A program made the position numbers and the translations under genes. The notes below the pieces were generated by a model. That model was not told where the DNA came from. It searched no databases and saw only the letters and a program-made list of their open reading frames with translations. Below are positions 38,968-47,848 of a stretch of 64,000 bases of DNA, piece after piece (position 1 is the stretch's first letter; each line of letters opens with the position of its first letter). The stretch is from Streptomyces sp. C10-9-1 (GTDB lineage Bacteria; Actinomycetota; Actinomycetes; Streptomycetales; Streptomycetaceae), in NCBI RefSeq assembly GCF_024497955.1, contig NZ_JANHKP010000013.1, positions 1 through 64,000 of the forward strand. Reading direction: 5' to 3'.

Positions 38968-39073
38968 TCACGTGATGGCATCGGGATGCCCCGGGTGTCA
39001 TGCGGCCCTCCGGGAGCGTGCCATCATCGAGCATCGATCGACAGTTGAGTCCGAGTGGGGAGGGCGCGTGGCG

Positions 39074-39514
39074 ATGGAGGCCGGCCCTCGCGACACCGAG
39101 CACGAGCAGCGCGATGCCGTCGAGGTGGCACCGGGGCTCAGCCCGGACGGACCCGAGGAGCAGGACGTGCTCGCGGACGAGGTCGAGGTCGAGCTCCGCC
39201 CCCCGCGGCGGCTGAGGATCTGGCAGCTCGCCCCCATCGTGGGCCTCGCCGCCCTCGGCTCCCTGATGTTCGCCTTCCCGCTCGCCTTCGGCACCGGTGA
39301 CGGCGGGGCCGTCGTCGCGATGCTCGGCCTCCTCATCTGCGGCTGCGCCGCGGGCTGGGGGGTCATGGCCGCACGGCGCGTCGGGCACACCTGGCCCGGT
39401 CTGCCGGAGCGCGGCTCCGGCCGGCGGCCCGACTGGCGGGTGGTCGCCCTGTACGCCGGGATGGCCGCGGTCCTCGTCGCCCTGGCGGTGTGGCGGGTCG
39501 CGCGCCTCCGCTGA
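39074..39514 (+). CDS. Integral membrane protein of unknown function
   Basis: 146 aa. An acidic cytoplasmic start (1-45, Glu/Asp-rich with EEQDVLADEVEVEL) precedes helices at about 55-75 (LAPIVGLAALGSLMFAFPLA), 80-100 and 120-138. ATG 39074 is 9 nt after GGGGAGGG; GTG 39068, two codons earlier, is also possible. It lies between miaA and dapF, as in S. coelicolor. No family with a known function was recognised. The acidic tail could be a contact site for a basic partner. Confidence 0.78.
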   Translation: MEAGPRDTEHEQRDAVEVAPGLSPDGPEEQDVLADEVEVELRPPRRLRIWQLAPIVGLAALGSLMFAFPLAFGTGDGGAVVAMLGLLICGCAAGWGVMAARRVGHTWPGLPERGSGRRPDWRVVALYAGMAAVLVALAVWRVARLR

Positions 39515-39568
39515 CCCCCGTCCCGGCGGGCGAGGCCGGTCCTGTACCCCGTCTCGTACGATGGGGAC

Positions 39569-40474
39569 GTGACCAGCGCCACGCAGACCCAGCCCGTCCG
39601 CTTCCTCAAGGGCCACGGAACCGAGAACGACTTCGTGATCGTCCCCGACCCGGACGGCGTCCTCGACCTCTCCCCGGCGGCCGTCGCGCGCCTGTGCGAC
39701 CGCAGGGCGGGTATCGGCGGCGACGGCATCCTGCGCGTCGTCCGCTCCGCCGCCCATCCCGAGGCCCGGCACATGGCCGACGAGGCCGAGTGGTTCATGG
39801 ACTACCGCAACGCCGACGGCTCCGTCGCCGAGATGTGCGGCAACGGCGTCCGCGTCTTCGCCCGCTACCTCCAGCGGGCCGGGCACGCCCGGGTCGGGGA
39901 GTGCGCCGTGGCCACGCGCGGCGGCGTCAAGCGGGTCCACATCGCCAAGGCGGGCACCGGCTCCCCCGAGGGCGACGTGACCGTCTCGATGGGCCGGGCC
40001 CGCACCCCCGGCGACGAGGTGACCGTGGCCGTCGGCGGGCGCAGCTGGCCCGCGCGGCACGTGAACATGGGCAACCCGCACGCGGTGGCCTTCGTCGAGG
40101 ACCTCGCCCACGCCGGGGACCTGCTGACGGAGCCCTCCTACGGGCCCGCCTCCGTCTACCCCGACGGTGTCAACGTGGAGTTCGTCGTCGACCGCGGCGA
40201 GCGCCACGTCGCGATGCGCGTCCACGAGCGCGGCTCCGGCGAGACCCGCTCCTGCGGTACCGGCGCCTGCGCGGTGGCCGTCGCCGCGGCCCGCAGGGAC
40301 GGCACCGACCCCGCGGCCACCGGGACCCCGGTCAGCTACACGGTCGACCTGCCCGGCGGCCGCCTCGTCATCACCGAGCACCCCGACGGTGCGATCGACA
40401 TGACCGGTGCGGCTGTCATCGTCGCCGAGGGCACCGTGGAGCCCTCCCTGCTCGCCGGCACCGCCGCGGGCTGA
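39569..40474 (+). CDS. dapF: Diaminopimelate epimerase
   Basis: 301 aa. The two catalytic cysteines are C90 (MCGNGVRVFARYL) and C229 (TRSCGTGACAVA), which act as acid and base in converting LL- to meso-diaminopimelate. Streptomyces uses LL-DAP in its wall, but the meso form feeds lysine synthesis. The N-terminal FLKGHGTENDFV is the substrate-binding signature. An insertion at about 62-75 (AAHPEARHMADEAE) is typical of streptomycetes. TACGAT ends 6 nt before the GTG and there is no ribosome site. It stands alone, with 245 bp before the RSH gene. Confidence 0.95.
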   Translation: MTSATQTQPVRFLKGHGTENDFVIVPDPDGVLDLSPAAVARLCDRRAGIGGDGILRVVRSAAHPEARHMADEAEWFMDYRNADGSVAEMCGNGVRVFARYLQRAGHARVGECAVATRGGVKRVHIAKAGTGSPEGDVTVSMGRARTPGDEVTVAVGGRSWPARHVNMGNPHAVAFVEDLAHAGDLLTEPSYGPASVYPDGVNVEFVVDRGERHVAMRVHERGSGETRSCGTGACAVAVAAARRDGTDPAATGTPVSYTVDLPGGRLVITEHPDGAIDMTGAAVIVAEGTVEPSLLAGTAAG

Positions 40475-40719
40475 CGGCCCGGCCCTTCCGGGGCGCCGTC
40501 CGGCGGCGGGTGCGCGGCAGGCGCGGCCGCACCGGGGCGGGCGGGGAGCGCGCGCCGATTCGCACGGAACCCGCCCGCACCATCCCTCGAATGGGTGATC
40601 CGTTTCACGCTGGGCGAGAGCGGCACTGCTCCACGTGGTCGGCTCGGTAGCATCAAGCACCGGCAGGGAGGCGCGACCCGACTCTCCCCTGCGCCGGTCG
40701 ACGCCGCCGGAGGTGCCCC

Positions 40720-42816
40720 ATGACAGAGGCCGCGAACCCAGGTGCCCACAGCCGCCGCCGCGGCCGCCCCCGGATCGACCTGCGCCGGCTCGGGCGCGCC
40801 GCGCTGATGGGCCCCGCGGTGCGCGACCGCCTGCCCGACGCGATCGGCCACGTCGTCGACGCCCACCGCGCCCACCACCCGGACGCCGACCTCGCCACGC
40901 TGCACCGCGCCTACGTGCTCGCCGAGTCCTCCCACCGGGGCCAGTTCCGCAAGAGCGGCGAGCCGTACATCACCCACCCGCTCGCCGTCACCCTCATCCT
41001 GGCCGAACTGGGCGCGGAGACCACCACCTTGACGGCCTCGCTGCTCCACGACACCGTCGAGGACACCGAGGTGACCCTCGACCAGGTGCGTACCGGGTTC
41101 GGTGCGGAGGTGGCCTACCTGGTCGACGGCGTCACCAAGCTGGAGAAGGTGGACTACGGCGCCGCCGCCGAACCCGAGACCTTCCGCAAGATGCTCGTCG
41201 CCGCCGGAAACGACGTCCGGGTGATGTCGATCAAACTGGCCGACCGGCTCCACAACATGCGCACCCTCGGCGTGATGCGTCCCGAGAAGCAGGCCCGCAT
41301 CGCCAAGGTCACCCGCGACGTCCTGATCCCGCTCGCCGAACGGCTGGGCGTCCAGGCGCTGAAGACCGAGCTGGAGGACCTGGTCTTCGCGATCCTCCAC
41401 CCGGCGGAGTACGAGCGCACCCGCGCGCTGATCGCCGGGCACTCCGGGGCCTGCACCGCCCTGGACACCATGGCCCAGCGCTTCCGCACGGTCCTGCGCG
41501 AGGCCGGCATCCCCGCGGAGGTCCTGCTCAGACCGCGCCACTTCGTCTCCGTCCACCGGGTGTGCCTGAAGCGGGCCGAGCCCCGCAGCACCGACTTCGG
41601 CCGACTGCTGGTGCTGGTGGGCGAGGACGCCGACTGCTACGCGGTGCTCGGCGAACTCCACACCTGCTTCACCCCGGTGGTCTCCGAGTTCAAGGACTTC
41701 ATCGCCGCGCCCAAGTTCAACCTCTACCAGTCCCTGCACACCGCCGTCGCCGGGCCGGACGGAGCGGTCGCGGAGGTCCTCATCCGCACCCACCGGATGC
41801 ACACCGTCGCCGAGGCGGGCGTGGTCGCCCTGGGCAACCCCTACGCGCCCACCGAGGGCGCCGAGCCCGCGGACGGCGAGCGCGCCGACCCGACCCGGCC
41901 CGGCTGGCTCTCCCGGCTCCTGGAGTGGCAGCAGTCCACCCCCGACCCGGACCACTTCTGGACCTCCCTGCGGGCCGACCTCGCCCACAACCGCGAGATC
42001 ACCGTCTTCCGCGCGGACGGCCGCTCCCTGGGCCTGCCCGCCGGTGCCACCTGCGTCGACGCCGCGTACGCCCAGTACGGCGAGCGCGCCCACGCCACCG
42101 TCGGCGCCCGGGTCAACGGGCGGCTCGCCGCCATGGGGACGCCGCTGCGGGACGGGGACACCGTGCAGGTGCTGCTCGCCCAGGACACCGGCTCGGGCCC
42201 CTCCCCGGACTGGCTCGACCACGCCCGCACCCCCGCCGCGCGCATCGCCATCGGCGGCTGGCTCGACGCCCACCCCGAGCCCTCCGGTACGCCGCCCGCC
42301 GCCCCCCGCCGGCCCGCCCAGCGCACCGCGGAGCGGCCCTCCGCGGCCAATGCCGTGGTCGACCTGCCGGACGCCACGGTCCGGCTCGCCGGATGCTGCA
42401 CCCCCGTGCCGCCGGACCGGGTCACGGGCTTCCCGGTCCGCGGGGGAGCGGTCACCGTCCACCGGCGGGAATGCCCCGCCGTGGCCCGGATGACCAGGGC
42501 GGGACGGTCGCCGGTAGCCGTCCGCTGGGGCGACGCCGCCGACTGCCGGGTCACCCTGGTCGCCGAGTCCTTCGGACGCCCCGGGCTGCTGGCCGACCTC
42601 ACCGAGGCGATCGCCGCCGAGGGCGCCGCCATCGTCTCCGCGACCGTGGAACCCCCCACCGAGCAGCGTGTGCGGCACACCTACACGCTCCACCTGCCCG
42701 ACGCGACCGGGCTGTCGGCGCTGATGCGCGCCATGCGCGACGTTCCCGGGGTGTACGACGTGGGCCGTACCCAGCACCGCGGCGCACCGGCCGTCACCCG
42801 GCTGCCCCCGGACTGA
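40720..42816 (+). CDS. rshA: RelA/SpoT-family (p)ppGpp enzyme, RshA-like
   Basis: 698 aa. The HD hydrolase domain is intact (ITHPLAVTLILAELG, LLHDTVEDTEV, KLADRLHNMRTL). The synthetase region keeps FKDFIAAPKFNLYQSLHT and the Glu of AEVLIRT, but RPKH has become RPRH, the AIR motif reads RLL, and the HW-x-YK end is absent. TGS (EITVFRADGRSLGLPAG) and a C-terminal ACT domain follow. So it looks hydrolase-competent, with synthetase activity doubtful. In S. coelicolor the gene in this place is rshA, the second RSH beside relA. GGAGGTG lies 5 nt before the ATG. TAGCAT (40648-40653) is a possible -10. Confidence 0.9.
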   Translation: MTEAANPGAHSRRRGRPRIDLRRLGRAALMGPAVRDRLPDAIGHVVDAHRAHHPDADLATLHRAYVLAESSHRGQFRKSGEPYITHPLAVTLILAELGAETTTLTASLLHDTVEDTEVTLDQVRTGFGAEVAYLVDGVTKLEKVDYGAAAEPETFRKMLVAAGNDVRVMSIKLADRLHNMRTLGVMRPEKQARIAKVTRDVLIPLAERLGVQALKTELEDLVFAILHPAEYERTRALIAGHSGACTALDTMAQRFRTVLREAGIPAEVLLRPRHFVSVHRVCLKRAEPRSTDFGRLLVLVGEDADCYAVLGELHTCFTPVVSEFKDFIAAPKFNLYQSLHTAVAGPDGAVAEVLIRTHRMHTVAEAGVVALGNPYAPTEGAEPADGERADPTRPGWLSRLLEWQQSTPDPDHFWTSLRADLAHNREITVFRADGRSLGLPAGATCVDAAYAQYGERAHATVGARVNGRLAAMGTPLRDGDTVQVLLAQDTGSGPSPDWLDHARTPAARIAIGGWLDAHPEPSGTPPAAPRRPAQRTAERPSAANAVVDLPDATVRLAGCCTPVPPDRVTGFPVRGGAVTVHRRECPAVARMTRAGRSPVAVRWGDAADCRVTLVAESFGRPGLLADLTEAIAAEGAAIVSATVEPPTEQRVRHTYTLHLPDATGLSALMRAMRDVPGVYDVGRTQHRGAPAVTRLPPD

Positions 42817-42939
42817 GCCCTCGGACCCGGCCGCCCCGGGCGGGCCCCGGCCTCCCGGCGCCCTCCTTCGGGTGGGTGCCGCCCCCGGTCTCGCGCGCCG
42901 CACCCCGCGCCGGACGGGCCCGCTGGTACCGGTAGGGGC

Positions 42940-44457
42940 GTGCTGGCCACTCCACGGCGCCGCTCGCGTGCCCTCCTGCTGACCGCCGCCTCGGCGGCCC
43001 TCGTCGCCGCCGCCCTGCCCGGGCCGCGGGCCCTCGGCATCGGCGACCGCCTCTACCCCCTGCTCGGCAACCCCGGCTACGACGTCGTCGCCTACGACAT
43101 CTCCCTCGCCTACCCGGGTGCCAACGACCGGCCGATGGAGGCGGTGACCACCGTGGACGCCCGGACCACCCGCCGCCTCGACCGGGTCAACCTCGACTTC
43201 ACCCACGGCACCGTGCGCTCGGTGGAGGTCAACGGATCACCCGCCTCCTTCGCCACCGCGGAGGAGGACCTGGTGATCGAACCGGACCGCGCCCTGGCCC
43301 GCGGGAGCCGTCTGCGGATCACGGTCGCCCACACCAGCGACCCCCGCGGTCCCGCCGGCGCGGGCGGCTGGGTCCGCACCCGCGACGGTCTGGTGATGGC
43401 CAACCAGGCGGACGCCGCCCACCGGGTCTTCCCCTGCAACGACCACCCCTCGGACAAGGCGTACGTCACCTTCCGGGTCACCGCGCCCGATTCCGCCACC
43501 GTCGTCGCGGGCGGGCGCCGCACCGGCCTCGTCCGCGAGGAGGACGGAGCACGGACCTGGACCTACCGCTCGGCCCACCCGATGGCCACGGAACTCGCCC
43601 AGGTCGCCATCGGGGACCTGGCCGTCGTCGAGCGCAGGGGGCCGCACGGCCTGCCCGTGCGGGACGTGGTTCCCGTGGCCGACCGCGAGGCCCTGGAGCC
43701 GCGGCTGGCCCGGACCCCAGACCAGATCGCGTGGATGGAGCGGCGGGTCGGGCGCTACCCCTTCGAGACCTACGGCGTGCTCGTCGCCGACACGCGCACC
43801 GGCTTCGAACTGGAGACGCAGACGCTCTCCCTCTTCGAGCGCTCCCTGCTCACCGGTGAGGCCCTCCCGTCCTGGTACGTGGACTCGATCATGGTCCACG
43901 AGCTGGCCCACCAGTGGTTCGGCAACAGCGTCACACCGCGCACCTGGTCCGACCTGTGGCTGAGCGAGGGCCACGCGACCTGGTACGAGGCCCTGTACGC
44001 CGAGGAGCACGGCGGTCCGTCCCTCACGGAGCGGATGCGCCGCGCGTACCGGCTCAGCGACGGCTGGCGCGCCGCCGGCGGGCCCCCGGCGCGGCCCGCC
44101 CCGCCCGCGCCCGGCCGGCAGCTCGGCATCTTCCGCCCGGTCGTCTACGACGGCTCCGCCCTCGTCCTCTACGCCCTGCGCCAGACCGTCGGCGCGGCCG
44201 CCTTCGAACGGCTGGAGCGCGCCTGGCTGTCCGTCCACCGGGACGCCACCGCGGACAGCGCGGACTTCGCCCGCCTCGCCTCCCGCGTCACGGGCCGCGA
44301 CCTGGACGCGTTCTTCGACGGCTGGCTGCACGCCCCCCGGACGCCGCCCATGCCGGGCCACCCCGACTGGCGCAGCGACGCACCGGGACAGGCCCCGTCC
44401 GCGGCCGGGGACCGGGCCGCCCTCCTGCGGGGCGCCGCACCCGGGAATTCCGGGTGA
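42940..44457 (+). CDS. Secreted M1-family zinc metallopeptidase
   Basis: 505 aa from GTG 42940. The N-terminal RRRSRALLLTAASAALVAAALPG resembles a signal peptide, possibly Tat-type because of the arginines. Zinc ligands are H320-ExxH324 and E343 (VHELAHQWFGN ... LSEGHATW), preceded by the exopeptidase region (GFELETQTLSLF, close to the GxMEN position). It stops after the catalytic domain, about half the length of full M1 aminopeptidases, so the C-terminal helical domain is missing. Loss of the usual GAMEN glutamate context could change N-terminal recognition. It probably degrades peptides outside the cell. Confidence 0.87.
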   Translation: MLATPRRRSRALLLTAASAALVAAALPGPRALGIGDRLYPLLGNPGYDVVAYDISLAYPGANDRPMEAVTTVDARTTRRLDRVNLDFTHGTVRSVEVNGSPASFATAEEDLVIEPDRALARGSRLRITVAHTSDPRGPAGAGGWVRTRDGLVMANQADAAHRVFPCNDHPSDKAYVTFRVTAPDSATVVAGGRRTGLVREEDGARTWTYRSAHPMATELAQVAIGDLAVVERRGPHGLPVRDVVPVADREALEPRLARTPDQIAWMERRVGRYPFETYGVLVADTRTGFELETQTLSLFERSLLTGEALPSWYVDSIMVHELAHQWFGNSVTPRTWSDLWLSEGHATWYEALYAEEHGGPSLTERMRRAYRLSDGWRAAGGPPARPAPPAPGRQLGIFRPVVYDGSALVLYALRQTVGAAAFERLERAWLSVHRDATADSADFARLASRVTGRDLDAFFDGWLHAPRTPPMPGHPDWRSDAPGQAPSAAGDRAALLRGAAPGNSG

Positions 44458-44647
44458 CGGCGCCGACGGAGCCGTGCGACCATCGACGGGCCGCCGGCCG
44501 CCCGGGGACACCGCCGGGAATCTTCCCCGGCCGTGGCACGTTCTTCCCGGTGAAACCGGGCACACTGCCCGGGGGGCGCCCCTCGGGCCCTCCCCTCGAC
44601 GGCGCCGGCCCCCGGCCCGCCGACCCCTCTCCTACGCGAAGGATCCA

Positions 44648-46138
44648 ATGACCTCCTCTTCATCCCCTTCCCAGGCCGAGCAGAGCTTCGCGGAGACGCG
44701 CGACCGGAGCCTTCGGGCCGATGCCCTGATGGAAGAGGACGTCGCCTGGAGCCACGGACACGACACGGACCGGGACGGCGAACAGTACGACCGCTCCGAC
44801 CGTGCCGCGCTGCGACGGGTCGCCGGACTCTCCACCGAGCTCGAGGACGTCACCGAGGTCGAGTACCGCCAGCTGCGGCTGGAGCGCGTCGTCCTCGTCG
44901 GCGTCTGGACGACCGGCACCGCCCAGGAGGCGGAGAACTCCCTCGCGGAGCTCGCCGCGCTCGCCGAGACCGCGGGCGCCCTGGTCCTCGACGGCGTCAT
45001 CCAGCGCCGCGACAAGCCCGACCCGGCCACCTACATCGGCTCCGGCAAGGCGCAGGAGCTGCGGGACATCGTCCTGGAGTCGGGCGCGGACACCGTCGTC
45101 TGCGACGGTGAGCTCAGTCCCGGGCAGCTGATCCACCTGGAAGACGTCGTCAAGGTCAAGGTCGTCGACCGGACGGCCCTGATCCTCGACATCTTCGCCC
45201 AGCACGCCAAGTCCCGAGAGGGCAAGGCCCAGGTCGCGCTCGCGCAGATGCAGTACATGCTGCCCAGGCTCCGCGGCTGGGGCCAGTCGCTCTCCCGGCA
45301 GATGGGCGGCGGCGGTGGCGGCGGCATGGCCACGCGCGGCCCCGGTGAGACCAAGATCGAGACGGACCGCCGGCGGATCCGCGAGAAGATGGCCAAGATG
45401 CGCCGGGAGATCGCGGAGATGAAGACGGGCCGCGAGATCAAGCGCCAGGAGCGCCGCCGCAACCGGGTCCCCTCGGTGGCCATCGCCGGGTACACCAACG
45501 CCGGCAAGTCCTCGCTGCTCAACCGGCTCACCGGGGCGGGCGTCCTGGTGGAGAACGCGCTGTTCGCCACCCTCGACCCGACCGTGCGCCGCGCCGAGAC
45601 CCCGAGCGGCCGGCTGTACACCCTGGCCGACACCGTCGGCTTCGTGCGCCATCTGCCGCACCACCTCGTCGAGGCGTTCCGCTCCACCATGGAGGAGGTC
45701 GGCGACTCCGACCTCATCCTGCACGTGGTGGACGGCTCGCACCCCGCGCCGGAGGAGCAGCTGGCCGCCGTGCGCGAGGTGATCCGCGAGGTGGGCGCGG
45801 TCGACGTACCGGAGATCGTGGTGGTCAACAAGGCCGACGCGGCCGACCCGCTGGTGCTCCAGCGCCTGCTGCGGATCGAGCGCCGGGCCCTCGCGGTCTC
45901 CGCCCGCACGGGTGCCGGGATCCCCGAGCTGCTCGCGATGATCGACGCCCTGCTGCCGCGGCCCGAGGTCGCGGTCGAGGCCCTCGTGCCGTACACCCAC
46001 GGGGGGCTCGTCTCCCGGGTCCACGGCGAGGGCGAGGTGATCTCCGAGGAGCACACCACGGAGGGCACCCTGCTCAAGGCACGGGTGCACGAGGAGCTGG
46101 CCTCGGCGCTCGCCCCCTACGTGCCCGCGGCCCGCTGA
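44648..46138 (+). CDS. hflX: Ribosome-associated GTPase HflX
   Basis: 496 aa. The N-terminal HflX domain (ALVLDGVIQRRDKPDPATYIGSGK) is followed by a Gly-rich loop (QMGGGGGGGMATRGPGETK), an Arg-rich coiled coil and the GTPase domain: G1 GYTNAGKSS, G3 DTVGF, G4 NKAD, G5 SAR. HflX splits stalled 70S ribosomes and is heat-shock related. The first 75 residues are an acidic extension seen in actinobacteria. GAAGGA lies 4 nt before the ATG. Two strong hairpins follow, separating it from the convergent protease gene. Confidence 0.94.
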   Translation: MTSSSSPSQAEQSFAETRDRSLRADALMEEDVAWSHGHDTDRDGEQYDRSDRAALRRVAGLSTELEDVTEVEYRQLRLERVVLVGVWTTGTAQEAENSLAELAALAETAGALVLDGVIQRRDKPDPATYIGSGKAQELRDIVLESGADTVVCDGELSPGQLIHLEDVVKVKVVDRTALILDIFAQHAKSREGKAQVALAQMQYMLPRLRGWGQSLSRQMGGGGGGGMATRGPGETKIETDRRRIREKMAKMRREIAEMKTGREIKRQERRRNRVPSVAIAGYTNAGKSSLLNRLTGAGVLVENALFATLDPTVRRAETPSGRLYTLADTVGFVRHLPHHLVEAFRSTMEEVGDSDLILHVVDGSHPAPEEQLAAVREVIREVGAVDVPEIVVVNKADAADPLVLQRLLRIERRALAVSARTGAGIPELLAMIDALLPRPEVAVEALVPYTHGGLVSRVHGEGEVISEEHTTEGTLLKARVHEELASALAPYVPAAR

Positions 46139-46152
46139 GCGGGCCACGCCCC

Positions 46153-46204
46153 GCGGGGGAGCCCCGGCCCGCCCCCCTGCCGGGGCGGGCCGGGGCTCCC
46201 CCGC
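46153..46204. terminator. Very strong hairpin after hflX
   Basis: A perfect 23-bp GC stem (46153-46175 with 46182-46204) and a 6-nt loop (CCCTGC) start 14 bp after the hflX stop. It is the longest uninterrupted stem in the window and could stop transcription in both directions. Confidence 0.85.
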
Positions 46205-46230
46205 TCCGTGCGTGCGGGCGGCGCGCAGCC

Positions 46231-46265
46231 GCCGGGACCCGGCCGCCCCGCGGCCGGGTCCCGGC
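46231..46265 (-). terminator. Hairpin after the serine protease gene
   Basis: A 16-bp perfect stem (GCCGGGACCCGGCCGC, 46231-46246, with 46250-46265) and a 3-nt loop end 3 bp before the protease stop codon on the minus strand. It lies back to back with the hflX hairpin. Confidence 0.8.
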
Positions 46266-46268
46266 GCC

Positions 46269-47444
46269 TCACTGCCCGGCGAACTTCCGGCTGACCTCCG
46301 TGTAGACGCCCCGCGCCTCCTCGCCCAGCCGCGGTCCGGCGAGCCAGCCGGCGGTCACCGGGCCGATCGAGGTGTTGGAGACCAGGGCGGGCGCGCCGTC
46401 GCGCCCCTGCGCGACCCAGCCGCCCCCGGAGGAGCCACCGGTCATGGTGCAGCCGATCCGGTACATCGTGGGCTGCTCGGCGCCGAGCGAGAGCCGCCCC
46501 GGTGCGTCGGTGCACTGGAACATCCGCTGGCCGTCGTAGGGCGGGGACGCCGGGAAGCCGGTGGCCGTCATGGACGCGACCTCCGGCACCGCGGGCGCCG
46601 TGAAGTCGACCGGCAGCGCGGCGCCGACCGTCTCCTCCAGGGACTTGCCCGAACCGCCCTTCTCGGGCGTGACGTGCATGACGGCGTAGTCCCAGGACGC
46701 GCCGTCGCCCCCGGTGGCACCGCCCTCGGCGATCCACTGCTCCGAGGTCTGCGCCCAGTCCACCCACCACACGCCGTAGGGCGCGACCTGGTCCTTCGAC
46801 GCCTGCTCCAACTGCGCGGTGGGCAGCGCCCCGTCGTTGTACGAGGGCACGAAGGCGATGTTGCGGTACCAGCCGCCGCTCTTGCCCGCGTGCACGCAGT
46901 GGCCCGCCGTCCAGACCATGTTGGAGCGCCCCGGGTTGGCGGGGTCCTTCACCACGGTCGCGGAGCAGACCATCGAGCCCTCGGGCCCGTCGAAGAACAC
47001 CTTGCCCGCCTCGGCTGCGCTCGCGTGGTACGGGGCCTTCGCCGGCACCGCGTCGACGGGCGCGGGCGTCGGGTCCGTCACGCCCTCGTCCCCCGAGATG
47101 TCCGGGTCCACCGGGGCAGCCGGGGGCGTCTCCGCGTCCCGCATCCGGTCCGGGTCCCACAGGTCCTCGATGATGGGGTTGACGAAGTCCTTCGCCTCGC
47201 GGAGCCAGGTGTCGGCGTCCCAGTCGCGCCACTCGCCGCCGCGCCACTTGTCCAGGTCGATCCCGTGCTCCTTGAGCCGGTCCACCAGATCGTCCGGGAT
47301 CGTGATCGCGCCGTCGGCCGCCTGGCTCGCCGGGGCACTCGGCTTGTCCGCCGCGGAGTCCTCGCCCGGACCGCAGCCGGTGGCGGTCAGCGCGAGTGCG
47401 GCGGCAAGGGAAACCGCCGCCAGCGTCGGGCGAATGGGTCGCAT
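46269..47444 (-). CDS. Secreted trypsin-like serine protease lipoprotein
   Basis: 391 aa. The signal peptide ends with a lipobox (LTATGC), predicting a membrane-anchored exoprotein. An acidic, Trp-rich pro-region (about 45-130) precedes a chymotrypsin-fold domain with the triad His (WTAGHC), Asp (SWDYAVMHV) and Ser (GGSSGGGW). Extra cysteines (MVCSAT, FQCTD, IGCTM) suggest two disulfides. The family is close to streptomycete trypsin-like or V8-like peptidases. ATG 47444 has GGGGGA about 7 nt upstream. It diverges from the siderophore operon, but no functional link is visible. Confidence 0.88.
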   Translation of the reverse strand: MRPIRPTLAAVSLAAALALTATGCGPGEDSAADKPSAPASQAADGAITIPDDLVDRLKEHGIDLDKWRGGEWRDWDADTWLREAKDFVNPIIEDLWDPDRMRDAETPPAAPVDPDISGDEGVTDPTPAPVDAVPAKAPYHASAAEAGKVFFDGPEGSMVCSATVVKDPANPGRSNMVWTAGHCVHAGKSGGWYRNIAFVPSYNDGALPTAQLEQASKDQVAPYGVWWVDWAQTSEQWIAEGGATGGDGASWDYAVMHVTPEKGGSGKSLEETVGAALPVDFTAPAVPEVASMTATGFPASPPYDGQRMFQCTDAPGRLSLGAEQPTMYRIGCTMTGGSSGGGWVAQGRDGAPALVSNTSIGPVTAGWLAGPRLGEEARGVYTEVSRKFAGQ

Positions 47445-47848
47445 CTCGTGATCCCCCTGGGACTTCGGTGCTGCTGATCTGTCCGAACCGTGCAACCTGC
47501 GGGAGGTGTCGGCGCCTCGGCGCACCCGGAAGGACCGGGCGGCCGCCCGCTGCCTCCCGGGCACGAACCGCCGCCGGTTGCGGCCCCCCACTATGCCGGT
47601 GCCGATGGGGACGGCGATCACCAGGTCCGCGGTTCCCCGCTCCGGGCTTCTTCCGCGCAGCCCGTGATCTTTCGGGACGACCGTCGTTGTTCTTGCGGGG
47701 GGACAGCGGTGCTGCCCCGCATCGAGCGCTCGGCGCGCCGCGGCCGTACTCCGGGAGGGACCCCGGAGGGAGGCGGGCGCCGCGATCGCCCGGCCCACCC
47801 GGTGCATCCGGGGACGACGCAACCGTGACAGCGGGAGGACCGACAGCC
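47445..47848. other. 404-bp divergent gap before the siderophore operon
   Basis: No gene is recognised. GGAGG (47834-47838) lies 10 nt before the aminotransferase GTG. I found no copy of the DmdR/IdeR iron box (TTAGGTTAGGCTCACCTAA type) and no Zur-like box by eye. No confident -35/-10 pair was seen on either strand. Confidence 0.45.

Noticed and set aside
44546..44560. CCCGG-TGAAA-CCGGG hairpin before hflX as a riboswitch
   Set aside because: The stem is short and isolated, with no conserved aptamer pattern recognised.
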